This document shows, one piece after another, positions 51,665 to 61,373 of a stretch of 64,000 nt of DNA. Each line of letters opens with the position of its first letter. Position 1 is the stretch's first letter. The stretch is taken from NCBI RefSeq assembly GCF_001636845.1, contig NZ_LITT01000065.1, positions 1 to 64,000 on the forward strand. The letters are read 5' to 3'. The position numbers and the translations under genes are program-made. A model generated the notes under the pieces. That model was not told the DNA's origin. It worked only from the letters and a program-made list of their open reading frames with translations, and searched no databases. The DNA is from Clostridium ljungdahlii (GTDB lineage: Bacteria > Bacillota > Clostridia > Clostridiales > Clostridiaceae).

Positions 51665-52281
51665 TGTCAAGAAAAGGATTGCTAATTGTCATATCAGGAC
51701 CTTCTGGAACTGGAAAAGGTACAGTTTGCAAGGCATTACTGAAAAAAAATGATTTTTGGATTTCTACTTCAGTTACTACTAGGTCTCCAAGAAAAGGGGA
51801 GGTAGATGGAGTAAATTATTATTTTTTGACTGAGGAGACTTTTAAGGATAAAATAAAAAATAAGGATTTTTTAGAGTATGCTAAAGTTTATGAAAACTAT
51901 TATGGTACACCTAAGTCTCAAGTTTTGAAAGCTATAGATGAAGGAAAAGACGTAGTGCTTGAAATTGATATTCAGGGAGCCTTAAAGGTAAAAGAAAGCT
52001 ATCCAGAAGGGGTGTTTATATTTATACTTCCGCCTTCAATGAGGGAACTTAAAAACAGGATTATAGGTAGGGGAAGCGAAACACCTGAGTCCTTGAATCT
52101 AAGATTTAAGTCAGCTTATAAGGAAATAAATTATGTTTCAAAATATAATTATGCGGTTATAAATGACACTGTAGACAATGCAGTGGAAAATATAGAGAGC
52201 ATAATTACAGCTGAAAAATGTAGAGTAGACAGGATTAAAGATGAGATATTAAATTCTAAGGAGGGTATTTTATATGAATAA
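51664..52281 (+). CDS. gmk: Guanylate kinase
   Basis: 205 residues. Phosphorylates GMP to GDP. P-loop VISGPSGTGKGTVCKAL, GMP-binding STSVTTRSPRKGEVDGVNYY, lid region RGSETPESLNLRF. Starts on the last base of remA, and overlaps rpoZ by 8 bases at the end. Confidence 0.97.
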   Translation: MSRKGLLIVISGPSGTGKGTVCKALLKKNDFWISTSVTTRSPRKGEVDGVNYYFLTEETFKDKIKNKDFLEYAKVYENYYGTPKSQVLKAIDEGKDVVLEIDIQGALKVKESYPEGVFIFILPPSMRELKNRIIGRGSETPESLNLRFKSAYKEINYVSKYNYAVINDTVDNAVENIESIITAEKCRVDRIKDEILNSKEGILYE

Positions 52282-52492
52282 TTCAATGATAAATCCATCT
52301 ATTGTGGATTTACTTAAAAAGGTAGATAATAGGTATACTTTAGTTACTATAACAGCTAAAAGGGCAAGACAACTAATCCAGGATTCGGAACCACTTGTAG
52401 ATGTAGATTCAACTAAACCAGTTACTATAGCCATTAATGAAATAGATCAAGATTTGATTACCTATGAAACTGTAAAAGAGGGAATTAAATAA
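52274..52492 (+). CDS. rpoZ: RNA polymerase omega subunit
   Basis: 72 residues: MINPSIVDLLKKVDNRYTLV, TITAKRARQLIQ and PVTIAINEIDQDLI, the typical omega pattern. It helps assemble and stabilise the beta' subunit. It overlaps gmk and coaBC by a few bases, so the cluster is translationally coupled. Confidence 0.95.
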   Translation: MNNSMINPSIVDLLKKVDNRYTLVTITAKRARQLIQDSEPLVDVDSTKPVTIAINEIDQDLITYETVKEGIK

Positions 52493-53682
52493 TGGTAAAT
52501 GGCAAGAAAACAGTTGTCATAGGGGTAACTGGTGGAATAGCAGCTTATAAAGCACTGGATGTTATAAGTAAGCTGAAAAAAAAGGACTTTGATATAAATG
52601 TAATAATGACAAAGTCTGCTGCAAAATTTGTTACTCCCCTTACTTTTCAGACTTTAAGTCAAAATATAGTACACACTGATATGTTTGAAGAACCACGAGC
52701 TTTCGAAATACAACACATTTCTCTTGCAAAGAAAGCAGATTTGGTAGCAATAGTTCCTGCTACGGCTAATATAATAGGAAAGGTTTCAAGTGGAGTAGCA
52801 GATGATCTTCTAACTACAACTATAATGGCAACTAAGGCTCCTGTAATTTTTGCCCCTGCTATGAATACAAATATGTATTCCAATCCAATCTTGCAGGATA
52901 ATATAAATAAGCTTATGAAGTTTGGATATGAATTCATAAAGCCAGCTGTAGGAAGATTGGCATGTGGCGATAGTGGTGAAGGAAAACTTCCAGATGCTGA
53001 TTTTATAGCTCGAGTAATTGAGAGTATGCTTTATGGTATTAAGGACTTACGGGGAAAAAAGGTTCTTGTAACCGCAGGGCCGACTATAGCAGATATAGAT
53101 CCAGTAAGATATATAACAAATAGGTCTTCAGGAAAAATGGGTTATTCCATAGCTGAAGAGGCTAGGGACAGAGGTGCAGATGTAACTTTGATATCTGGAC
53201 CTACAAAGCTAAGTATTCCATTTGGAATTAATTTTATAAATGTGAGGACAAATGCACAGATGTTAAAGGCTGTGCTTGATAATTTTCAGAGACAAGATAT
53301 AGTAATAAAAGCTGCTGCAGTATCTGATTATAAAACAAAAGATTATTCCAAGAGGAAGATAAAGAAAAGTGAAGATGAATTTTCATTAGCTTTTATTAGC
53401 GATGTGGACATATTGAAAGAGATTGGAAAGTTAAAGAAAAATCAAATTCTAGTTGGATTTGCTGCTGAAAGCAATGATCTTTTGGAAAATGCTTCAAAGA
53501 AGTTGAAAAAAAAGAATCTTGACTATATAGTTGCCAATAATATAACGGCATCTGATTCTGGATTTGCTTCAGAGGACAACAAGGTAACAATATTATCAAG
53601 GGATGGAAAAAAGGTAGATTTAAATAAGATGAGTAAAAGAGAAGTTGCTCGAAATTTATTTAATATACTATCCCAAAGGTAA
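52492..53682 (+). CDS. coaBC: Bifunctional phosphopantothenoylcysteine decarboxylase / phosphopantothenate-cysteine ligase CoaBC
   Basis: 396 residues. The N-terminal flavodoxin-like CoaC domain has GVTGGIAAYKALDVISKL, the active-site His in FEIQHISLAK, and FAPAMNTNMYSNP. The C-terminal CoaB domain starts near 185 with KVLVTAGPTIADIDPVRYIT and includes the DYKTKDYSKRKIKK segment. It performs two steps of coenzyme A synthesis. The first base of its ATG lies on the end of rpoZ. Confidence 0.96.
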   Translation: MVNGKKTVVIGVTGGIAAYKALDVISKLKKKDFDINVIMTKSAAKFVTPLTFQTLSQNIVHTDMFEEPRAFEIQHISLAKKADLVAIVPATANIIGKVSSGVADDLLTTTIMATKAPVIFAPAMNTNMYSNPILQDNINKLMKFGYEFIKPAVGRLACGDSGEGKLPDADFIARVIESMLYGIKDLRGKKVLVTAGPTIADIDPVRYITNRSSGKMGYSIAEEARDRGADVTLISGPTKLSIPFGINFINVRTNAQMLKAVLDNFQRQDIVIKAAAVSDYKTKDYSKRKIKKSEDEFSLAFISDVDILKEIGKLKKNQILVGFAAESNDLLENASKKLKKKNLDYIVANNITASDSGFASEDNKVTILSRDGKKVDLNKMSKREVARNLFNILSQR

Positions 53683-53707
53683 TTTGATTTATCTAAAATA
53701 TCGGTTT

Positions 53708-53748
53708 AAATATTTGAGAGGGGTTTAAATTTAAAATACCTCTCTTAT
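53708..53748 (+). terminator. Possible terminator between coaBC and priA
   Basis: GAGAGG (53716-53721) pairs with CCTCTC (53739-53744); outer AAATA/TTATTT may extend the stem. A TTATTT tail follows. It probably gives partial termination, since priA lies 27 bases downstream. Confidence 0.6.
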
Positions 53749-53774
53749 TTAATGTTTATATAAAGGGTGATTTA

Positions 53775-55976
53775 GTGTATACATATGCAGGTATAATTGT
53801 AAACAATAGTTCTGTAAAATTAGATAAAATTTTTACCTATAAAATACCAGATAAATTAAGTGGAAAAATTAGCATAGGTTTTAGAGTAAAAATACCTTTT
53901 GGTATGGGAAACAATAAATTAGATGGATTTGTAGTTAGATTGTATGAGGATGATATAGAAAATAGGAAGATTAAAGAAATAAGTGATATATGTGAAAAAT
54001 TCCCACTTTTTACGAAAGAAGATTTGACTCTTATAGAAAAAATGAGAGAAATATACTTGTGTACATATCTAGAATGTATAAGAGTATTTATTCCAAGGGG
54101 AACACTTAAAGGAATGAAGAAGAAAAAGGAAAACTTAATTTATATTGGTAAAGCTTTAGAAGGAAACTTTAATAAGAAACCCTACATAGATATATATAAG
54201 GTAGTAAAAGAAAACAATGGAGTATACACTAAGAATTTTATAAGCAAAAATTATAAATTGTCCTTGTCATCTATAAATACTATGATAAAACATGGATTTC
54301 TTGTGATTAGTGAGAAAACTGTAGATAGGTATGATGTAAGACAGTATAGAGCGTATTCTAAAAAGGTACTGAATAGTGAGCAGCAGCATGCAGTAGACAA
54401 TATAATAAACTCAGATAAAAACATATTTTTGATTCATGGAGTCACAGGTAGTGGTAAAACTGAAATTTACATGCATCTCGTTGAGAAGGCTATGGATAAA
54501 GGTAAAGAATCCATAATACTGGTGCCGGAAATTGCACTTACTCCACAAATGGTTGAAAGATTTAAAGGAAGATTCGGAAAAAATATAAGTGTATTTCATA
54601 GCAAATTATCAGATGGGGAAAGATATGATGAATGGATGAGGGTAAAGCTTGGCCAGGTGAAAGTTGCAATTGGCGCAAGATCTGCGGTATTTCTTCCATT
54701 TAATAACTTAGGACTTATAATAATAGATGAAGAACATGAGTGGAGCTACAAATCAGACAGTAATCCTAAATATAATGCTAGAGAAATTGGACAGATGAGA
54801 TGTAAACAATACAATTGTAAAATGATACTTGGCTCAGCCACACCTTCTATAGAAACGTATTATAAATGTAAGACTGGCGAAATTGAACTTATAGATATAA
54901 AAAACAGAGCAGATGGGGCACTTATGCCAGAAGTTGAAATTGTAGATATGCGACAGGAACTTATAAATAACAATAAATCTATATTCAGCAGGGAACTTTA
55001 TCAATATATTTGTAATAGACTTTCAAAGGGAGAACAGATAATATTGTTTTTAAATAGGAGAGGCTATTCCACCTTTGTTTCTTGCAGAAAATGTGGTTAT
55101 GTATTTAAATGCAATAATTGTGATATATCCTATACCTATCACCAGAATCAAAGAAAACTTGTTTGTCATTATTGTGGAAGCAAGATAGAAATACCTAAAG
55201 TTTGTCCTAAATGTGGTAGTAAATATGTTAAATATTTTGGTGTGGGAACAGAAAAGGTGGAAAACCAGATAAAAGCTTATTTCCCTAAAGCAAGGACACT
55301 TAGGATGGATTTTGATACTACAAGAAGTAAAAATTCTTATGAAAATATCTATAATACATTCAAACAGGGAAAAGCAGATATACTTATAGGAACTCAAATG
55401 GTAGCAAAAGGTTTGGATTTTAAAAATGTAACCCTAGTAGGTGTAGTGGCTGCAGATTTATCCCTTAACTTGCCGGATTTTAAATCTACAGAGAGGACAT
55501 ATGAACTTATAACCCAAGTCTCAGGAAGGGCAGGTAGAGGAGAAAAGCCTGGAAAGGTAATTATTCAAACCTATAATCCTGAAAATTACAGCATAAGATA
55601 TGCAGCTAAAAATGATTACGGTAATTTTTATAAGGAAGAAATTGGAATAAGGGAAAACATGAATTATCCTCCATTTGCAGATATACTTCTTATAAATATG
55701 AATAGTAAAAATGAAAATGTATTAATAAAAAATATACAAAATGTTGGTATATTCTTAAAAAAACTTCTTGAAAAAGATGATAGAATTAAAATATTAGGAC
55801 CATGCCCTTGTCAAATATCGAAAATAAAGGAATTGTACAGGTGGCAGATAATATTAAAAGGGAAAATAACCATAAATATTGCACAAAATGTTAAAAAAGT
55901 AGTTTATGATTTATTGAAAGATGTTTATAATGATATAAGAGTTAGTATAGATAGAAATCCTAACAGTATGTTGTAA
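53775..55976 (+). CDS. priA: Primosomal replication restart helicase PriA
   Basis: 733 residues from GTG 53775 (SD AAGGGTGAT). An N-terminal DNA-binding domain is followed by a superfamily 2 helicase: Walker A LIHGVTGSGKTEIYMHL, DEEH box LGLIIIDEEHEWSYK, LGSATPSIE. Zinc-binding cysteines: CRKCGYVFKCNNC and CHYCGSK...CPKCGSK. Helicase motifs V and VI are LIGTQMVAKGLDF and QVSGRAGRGEKPG. It reloads the replisome at stalled forks. Confidence 0.96.
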   Translation: MYTYAGIIVNNSSVKLDKIFTYKIPDKLSGKISIGFRVKIPFGMGNNKLDGFVVRLYEDDIENRKIKEISDICEKFPLFTKEDLTLIEKMREIYLCTYLECIRVFIPRGTLKGMKKKKENLIYIGKALEGNFNKKPYIDIYKVVKENNGVYTKNFISKNYKLSLSSINTMIKHGFLVISEKTVDRYDVRQYRAYSKKVLNSEQQHAVDNIINSDKNIFLIHGVTGSGKTEIYMHLVEKAMDKGKESIILVPEIALTPQMVERFKGRFGKNISVFHSKLSDGERYDEWMRVKLGQVKVAIGARSAVFLPFNNLGLIIIDEEHEWSYKSDSNPKYNAREIGQMRCKQYNCKMILGSATPSIETYYKCKTGEIELIDIKNRADGALMPEVEIVDMRQELINNNKSIFSRELYQYICNRLSKGEQIILFLNRRGYSTFVSCRKCGYVFKCNNCDISYTYHQNQRKLVCHYCGSKIEIPKVCPKCGSKYVKYFGVGTEKVENQIKAYFPKARTLRMDFDTTRSKNSYENIYNTFKQGKADILIGTQMVAKGLDFKNVTLVGVVAADLSLNLPDFKSTERTYELITQVSGRAGRGEKPGKVIIQTYNPENYSIRYAAKNDYGNFYKEEIGIRENMNYPPFADILLINMNSKNENVLIKNIQNVGIFLKKLLEKDDRIKILGPCPCQISKIKELYRWQIILKGKITINIAQNVKKVVYDLLKDVYNDIRVSIDRNPNSML

Positions 55977-56080
55977 GATATATTAATTTAGATGCAATTA
56001 TCAATATAAAACAGGGAGGAGTTGAATAAGCCGCAAAAGATCTATCAATTATATTAGATCTCATTGAAACGGCAAATAAT

Positions 56081-56539
56081 ATGGCTTTGAGAAATGTCAG
56101 AAAATATGGAGATAGTATATTAAGAAAAAAAAGTAGAAAAGTAGAGGAAATAAATGAAAGGATCCATGTATTGTTAGAGGACATGGAGGAAACCCTTTAT
56201 GAAGAAGATGGTGTAGGACTTGCAGCACCTCAAGTGGGTGTTTTAAAGAGAGTTATAGTTATAGATGTTGGAGAAGGAATTTTAAAACTAGTGAATCCAG
56301 AAATTATATATTCTGAGGGTAAAGCTATAGATATAGAAGGATGCCTGAGTATACCTGGAAGTGAAGGGGAGGTTGAAAGGCCAGAGAAAGTAAAGGTAAA
56401 AGCATTAAATGAGAAAGGTGAAGAGATTATAATAGAAGGCGAGGATTTGCTTGCCAGAGCACTTTGCCATGAAATAGACCATTTAAATGGCATACTCTTC
56501 ATAGATAAAATCATAAAAAAAGGTGAGGTAACGAGGTAA
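56081..56539 (+). CDS. def: Peptide deformylase
   Basis: 152 residues. Removes the formyl group from nascent proteins. Metal-binding motifs: [18 protein letters not shown] (with the metal cysteine) and [11 protein letters not shown] (HExxH). ATG 56081 gives the usual [11 protein letters not shown] start but lacks an SD. A strong GGGAGGA lies 60 bases upstream, and the same frame is open from 56030 to the ATG (see findings). The last base of the stop is shared with fmt. Confidence 0.94.
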   Translation: MALRNVRKYGDSILRKKSRKVEEINERIHVLLEDMEETLYEEDGVGLAAPQVGVLKRVIVIDVGEGILKLVNPEIIYSEGKAIDIEGCLSIPGSEGEVERPEKVKVKALNEKGEEIIIEGEDLLARALCHEIDHLNGILFIDKIIKKGEVTR

Positions 56540-57471
56540 TGAATATAGTTTTTATGGGAACACCTGAATTTTCAGTGCCATCTTTAAAAAGACTGATAGA
56601 GGAATTTAATGTTAAAGCTGTATTTACTCAACCGGATAAGCCAAAGGGAAGAGGTAAAAAGTTATCTTTTTCCGAAGTTAAAGAAGAGGCGCTTAAACGC
56701 GACATTCCAATATATCAACCTTTTAAGTTAAAAGATGATGCAGAGGCAATTTCTGCTTTAACAAAAATAAGGCCAGATTTCATAGTGGTAGTTGCCTATG
56801 GACAAATACTTACAAAGCAAGTGCTGGATATACCTAAGTATGGATGCATAAATCTTCATGCATCTCTTTTACCTAAATATAGGGGAGCAGCACCTATAAA
56901 TTGGTGTATTATAAATGGAGAAAGCGAAAGTGGAAATACTACTATGTTTATGGACACAGGGCTTGATACAGGAGATATGCTTTTAAGCAGCAATGTTAAA
57001 ATTACAGATAATATGACAGCTGGTGAACTTCATGACATTCTTATGGAAGATGGAGCAGAGCTATTGGTGAAAACATTAAGAGAATTAGAAGAAGGAAATA
57101 TTGCAAGAAAAAAACAGGGAGAAACTACAACTGAATATGCTGGAATGTTGAACAAGAGTATGGCAAAGATAGATTGGAAATTAAATTGTAAAGACATAAA
57201 AAATTTTGTAAGGGGTTTAAATCCGTGGCCTATTGCATATACTCAATATAAGAATGATAATATGAAAATATATGAAGTGGAGTGCTTAGATGAAAGTTAT
57301 GATAAAGAACCAGGTTGTATAATAGATGTATCCAAAAATGGAATTAAAGTTGCCTGTGGAAGTGGCACTATACTCATAAAGAAAATACAGTTTCCTGGAA
57401 GAAAACCTATGAATGTAAGTGAATACATAAAGGGACATTCTGTGGAAAAAAATATTGTATTAAAAAAGTAA
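56539..57471 (+). CDS. fmt: Methionyl-tRNA formyltransferase
   Basis: 310 residues. N-terminal formyltransferase domain: [21 protein letters not shown]-like [27 protein letters not shown] (catalytic His/Asn), [12 protein letters not shown]-terminal OB-like domain with [13 protein letters not shown]. It makes formyl-Met-tRNA for initiation, the counterpart of def, with which it overlaps by one base. Confidence 0.97.
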   Translation: MNIVFMGTPEFSVPSLKRLIEEFNVKAVFTQPDKPKGRGKKLSFSEVKEEALKRDIPIYQPFKLKDDAEAISALTKIRPDFIVVVAYGQILTKQVLDIPKYGCINLHASLLPKYRGAAPINWCIINGESESGNTTMFMDTGLDTGDMLLSSNVKITDNMTAGELHDILMEDGAELLVKTLRELEEGNIARKKQGETTTEYAGMLNKSMAKIDWKLNCKDIKNFVRGLNPWPIAYTQYKNDNMKIYEVECLDESYDKEPGCIIDVSKNGIKVACGSGTILIKKIQFPGRKPMNVSEYIKGHSVEKNIVLKK

Positions 57472-57491
57472 TTGGTGGAGGTGGTTAACCT

Positions 57492-58172
57492 ATGTTTTTC
57501 TTTGACAGCAGTTTTATTATACTTATTCCTGCGATTTTAGTAGCAGCCTGGGCACAGTATAAAGTATCGTCCACTTTTAATAAATATTCAAGATATAGAA
57601 GTCAAAATGGATATACAGGTGCTCAGGTAGCTAGGATGATTTTAGATGGCAGTGGTTTATATGATGTACCAGTAGAATTGATACCAGGAAAACTCAGTGA
57701 TCACTATGATCCTTCAAAAAGAGTTATGAGACTTTCAGAAGAAGTTTATTATGGAAATTCTGTGGCGTCAATTGGGGTTGCAGCTCATGAAACAGGGCAC
57801 GCAATTCAACACAAAAACGGGTATGTACCACTTATTATAAGAAATTCCATTGTACCTGCAGTTAACTTTGGTTCTAGTGCATCCTGGATACTATTTTTAG
57901 CAGGAATTGTTTTAGGAATTAAGGGACTTGTGAATATAGGTATAATTTTATTTACTTTAGTAGTTTTGTTTCAGATAATAACTCTTCCAGTAGAATTCAA
58001 TGCATCAAGTAGAGCATTGAAAATATTAGAAAGAAGAAATATATTATATTCCGATGAGTTAGTTGGGGCTAGATCTGTTTTAAGTGCTGCCGCAATGACC
58101 TATGTAGCTGCAGCGTTAACAGCTATAGCTAATTTATTGAGACTTATATATATAAGTAGAGACAGAGATTAA
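57492..58172 (+). CDS. Zinc metallopeptidase, YugP family (membrane)
   Basis: 226 residues. N-terminal membrane segment (SSFIILIPAILVAAWAQY), a soluble part ending in the zinc motif VAAHETGHAIQHKNGYVPL, and two further membrane segments (ASWILFLAGIVLGIKGL, VNIGIILFTLVVLFQII). The family matches the YugP/DUF2268-like neutral zinc peptidases found in this place (fmt-yugP-rsmB) in clostridia. Substrates unknown. GGAGGTGG precedes ATG 57492. Confidence 0.9.
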   Translation: MFFFDSSFIILIPAILVAAWAQYKVSSTFNKYSRYRSQNGYTGAQVARMILDGSGLYDVPVELIPGKLSDHYDPSKRVMRLSEEVYYGNSVASIGVAAHETGHAIQHKNGYVPLIIRNSIVPAVNFGSSASWILFLAGIVLGIKGLVNIGIILFTLVVLFQIITLPVEFNASSRALKILERRNILYSDELVGARSVLSAAAMTYVAAALTAIANLLRLIYISRDRD

Positions 58173-58194
58173 AAATATATATTTTAGACATTTT

Positions 58195-58246
58195 AAAGAA
58201 AATAGGCTAGCATACTCACTGGCTATTTCTTTGAAAATGCCTTAAG
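58195..58246. repeat. Short palindromic repeat element, family A copy 2
   Basis: 52 bases starting AAAGAAAATAGGCTAGCATA and ending CTATTTCTTTGAAAATGCCT then TAAG. It is the partner of 10895-10949. The outer parts pair (AAAGAAAATAG with CTATTTCTTT). It lies 22 bases after the yugP stop and 14 bases before rsmB, where it may act as a weak terminator or processing site. Confidence 0.7.
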
Positions 58247-58260
58247 TTAGAGGTAAAAAG

Positions 58261-59592
58261 ATGAATGGAGCAAGAAGTACGGCTGTAGAAATACTTAATG
58301 AGGTATTGGGAAGTAATGCATATTCTAATAAAATTTTAAATACGTATTTAAATAAGAATAATTTAAACAAAAAGGATAGGGCTTTAGTTACTGAAATAGT
58401 ATATGGTACTTTAAAATATATGTATACTATTGACACTATACTAGGTAATTTCATAAAAAGTAATTTAAAGAAGATGAATATAGATATAGTAAATATACTG
58501 AGAATTTCTATATATCAACTCAGGTATCTAGATAAAATACCTGAGTTTGCAGTAGTAAATGAGGCTGTGGAACTTTCGAAAAAGAAATCAAAGGGGCTCT
58601 CAAAATTAGTCAATGGAGTCCTAAGAAATTACTTAAGAAATAAAGATAATTTGCACTGTGAACATAAGGACAATAAAATAGATAACCTGTGTTTTAAATA
58701 TTCCTTTCCAAGATGGATGACTTTGCTTTTCATTCATCAATATGGAGAAGCTGTAGGTGAGAGTATATTACAATCACTTAATTACATACCTAAAGTTACA
58801 GTTAGGGTTAATGGATTAAAGATTGACTATAAAAGTGTTTGGGATGAACTTTTAAAAAATGGATATGACATAGAAAAAGGTGAAATATGTAAAGAAGCTG
58901 TAGTAATAAATAGAGGCAGCAATATAGAGGAAAATCCACTTTTTAAAAAAGGATATATAACAGCACAGGATGAAAGTGCCATGCTTGTAGCACATATTGT
59001 AGGCCCGGAAGAAAATATGACCGTGCTTGATATGTGCAGCGCACCTGGAGGAAAGTCCTGTCATATGGCAGAACTTATGAAAAATACAGGAGTAATATAT
59101 GCTTATGATTTACATGAGAATAAATTAAGATTCGTAGAAGAAAACGCAAATAGAATGGATATTAAAAACATAAAATGTAATAAGTTAGATGCGGAAAAAT
59201 ATGTAGAGCAGTTTGAAGCTACAGCAGATAGAGTGCTAATAGATGTGCCATGTTCAGGACTAGGAATAGTAAGAAAAAAACCTGAAATTAAATGGAACAA
59301 AAGTATGAAGTCTTTAAACAGCCTTATAAATGTTCAGAGAAAAATTATGTTAAACGCTTCAAGGTATGTAAAAGATGGTGGAAAACTTATATACTCTACT
59401 TGTACCTTAAATAAAAGAGAAAATGAAGATAATATAAATTGGTTTATTAGAGAAAATCCCCAGTATGAACTAGAAAAAATTTATTGTGGTGATTTTAACA
59501 ACATAATTTATCATAAAGAGGGATATATAACTATATTGCCTGATGATAATATGGATGGATTTTTTATTGCAAAAATGATAAAACATAGGTAG
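58261..59592 (+). CDS. rsmB: 16S rRNA (cytosine-967-C5) methyltransferase RsmB
   Basis: 443 residues. An N-terminal NusB-like domain (GARSTAVEILNEVLGS, LVTEIVYGTLKYMYTID, ISIYQLRYLDKIPEFAVVNE) and a SAM-dependent methyltransferase domain: TVLDMCSAPGGKSCHMAELM, DLHENKLRFVEENA, DVPCSGLGIVRKKPEIKW and YSTCTLNKRENEDN with the second catalytic Cys. Located between a repeat element and rlmN in the usual order. Confidence 0.95.
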   Translation: MNGARSTAVEILNEVLGSNAYSNKILNTYLNKNNLNKKDRALVTEIVYGTLKYMYTIDTILGNFIKSNLKKMNIDIVNILRISIYQLRYLDKIPEFAVVNEAVELSKKKSKGLSKLVNGVLRNYLRNKDNLHCEHKDNKIDNLCFKYSFPRWMTLLFIHQYGEAVGESILQSLNYIPKVTVRVNGLKIDYKSVWDELLKNGYDIEKGEICKEAVVINRGSNIEENPLFKKGYITAQDESAMLVAHIVGPEENMTVLDMCSAPGGKSCHMAELMKNTGVIYAYDLHENKLRFVEENANRMDIKNIKCNKLDAEKYVEQFEATADRVLIDVPCSGLGIVRKKPEIKWNKSMKSLNSLINVQRKIMLNASRYVKDGGKLIYSTCTLNKRENEDNINWFIRENPQYELEKIYCGDFNNIIYHKEGYITILPDDNMDGFFIAKMIKHR

Positions 59593-59601
59593 GTGCAATA
59601 T

Positions 59602-60639
59602 ATGGATAATATTCTTGATTTTGATATGGAAGAATTGAAAAGTTGGATGAATGACAATTGTGAAAGTGAATTCAGAGCAAAACAGATAATGGACTGGATA
59701 TATAAAAATGGTCAATGCGATTTTGACAATATGACCAATATACCTAAGAAGTTACTAGAAAAGTTAAAAACAAATTTTTACATAGGTGCTACTGAATTAG
59801 TTAAAAAATGTGAGTCAAAATTTAAAGATACTTTCAAATTTTTATATGAATATAAAGATGGAAATATGGTGGAAACTGTAGTTATGAAATATAAACATGG
59901 TAATTCCATATGTATTTCAACCCAAGTAGGATGTAGGATGGGATGTAAGTTTTGTGCATCTACAATAGATGGAATGGTTAGAAACTTGACAGCAGGAGAA
60001 ATGTTAGGTCAAATTTTAAAATCCCAGAATGAAATAGGAGAGAGAATATCCAATATAGTTCTTATGGGAAGTGGGGAACCTCTAGATAATTATGAAAATG
60101 TGTTGAAGTTTTTAAAAATAGTAAATTCTGAGTACAGTTTCAACATAGGCCAAAGACATATAACCTTGTCAACTTGTGGTATAGTACCTAAGATAAAGGA
60201 TTTAGCAGATAGGGATCTTCAGATAACTTTGGCCATATCACTACATGCTCCAAATGATATTATGAGAAAAAAAATAATGCCTATTGCAAATAAATATTCC
60301 ATAAAAGATATAATAGATGCATGTAAGTATTATATAGAGAAGACAGGTAAAAGGATATCTTTTGAATACGCTTTGGTAAGTGGAGTAAATGACAGTTTAA
60401 AATGTTGTGATGAATTAACTGAACTTATAAGTGGATTATTGTGCCATGTTAATTTGATACCAGTCAATGAAGTTAAGGAAAATAACTTAAAAAAATCTTC
60501 TTCTGATGATGTAAAGAAATTTTACCATAGGTTGATTAAGAATAAAATAGAGACTACTATAAGAAGAGAAATGGGTTCAGACATAGACGCTGCTTGTGGA
60601 CAATTGAGGAGAAGTTATTTAGAATCGAAAAAGTTATAG
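59602..60639 (+). CDS. rlmN: 23S rRNA (adenine-2503-C2)/tRNA methyltransferase RlmN
   Basis: 345 residues from ATG 59602 (AGGTAGGTG upstream; GTG 59593 in frame is part of the SD). Radical SAM motif [11 protein letters not shown], then [38 protein letters not shown] and INLIPVNEV. The C-terminal methyl-carrying Cys lies in [12 protein letters not shown]. It methylates C2 of A2503 in 23S rRNA. Confidence 0.96.
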   Translation: MDNILDFDMEELKSWMNDNCESEFRAKQIMDWIYKNGQCDFDNMTNIPKKLLEKLKTNFYIGATELVKKCESKFKDTFKFLYEYKDGNMVETVVMKYKHGNSICISTQVGCRMGCKFCASTIDGMVRNLTAGEMLGQILKSQNEIGERISNIVLMGSGEPLDNYENVLKFLKIVNSEYSFNIGQRHITLSTCGIVPKIKDLADRDLQITLAISLHAPNDIMRKKIMPIANKYSIKDIIDACKYYIEKTGKRISFEYALVSGVNDSLKCCDELTELISGLLCHVNLIPVNEVKENNLKKSSSDDVKKFYHRLIKNKIETTIRREMGSDIDAACGQLRRSYLESKKL

Positions 60640-60653
60640 AGAGGGTGTAGAAA

Positions 60654-61373
60654 ATGGTGGGGATCTTATCAGATGTAGGTAAGGTAAGAAAGCTAAATGA
60701 AGATTTTGTAGATTTCTATAATGGTAAAAATTTTAACTTATATGTAATAGCAGATGGAATGGGTGGACACAATGCAGGAGAGGTAGCCAGCAGAATTGCT
60801 GTGGAAACAACCATTTCTTACATGAAATCAAACGAAACATCAAATATGGAGGAAGACTTATTAAAAGCTGTAAGTGTAGCAAATGATAAAATTTATGAAC
60901 TTTCTATTAGCCACAGTCAATTTGGTGGAATGGGGACAACTATAACAGTCTGCCTTGTAAAAGATAAAGATATGATAGTAGCAAATGTAGGGGATAGTAG
61001 TTGCTATGTTGTAAAATATGATGGTATAACAAAAGTGACTAAAGATCACTCTTTAGTACAACAACTGGTGGATGAAGGTAGTATAACTGAAGAAGAAGCG
61101 GCAATTCATCCTAATAAAAATATAATAACAAGAGCGCTTGGAACTAATAAGTCTGTAAAAGTAGATATATTTAAAGTAAATTTAGAAGATGTAAATAGGG
61201 TAATAATGTGCACTGACGGACTATCTAATGGAGTAAATATGAACGAAATGTATGATATAATAATGAATAACAATAACGAAGATGCTTGCAAGCAGCTAAT
61301 AGAACTAAGTAAACTTAGGGGTGGAAAGGATAATATATCAGTTATTGTATTTGAAGGAGAGTGTAAAAAATGA
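60654..61373 (+). CDS. prpC: PP2C-type protein serine/threonine phosphatase (Stp/PrpC)
   Basis: 239 residues. PP2C metal-binding motifs: SDVGKVRKLNEDFVDF, VIADGMGGHNAGEVAS, GGMGTTITVCLV, VANVGDSSCYVV, TKDHSLVQQLVDEGSI, CTDGLSNGV and GGKDNISVIV. It reverses PrkC phosphorylation. The stop overlaps the prkC start (ATGA). Confidence 0.95.
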   Translation: MVGILSDVGKVRKLNEDFVDFYNGKNFNLYVIADGMGGHNAGEVASRIAVETTISYMKSNETSNMEEDLLKAVSVANDKIYELSISHSQFGGMGTTITVCLVKDKDMIVANVGDSSCYVVKYDGITKVTKDHSLVQQLVDEGSITEEEAAIHPNKNIITRALGTNKSVKVDIFKVNLEDVNRVIMCTDGLSNGVNMNEMYDIIMNNNNEDACKQLIELSKLRGGKDNISVIVFEGECKK

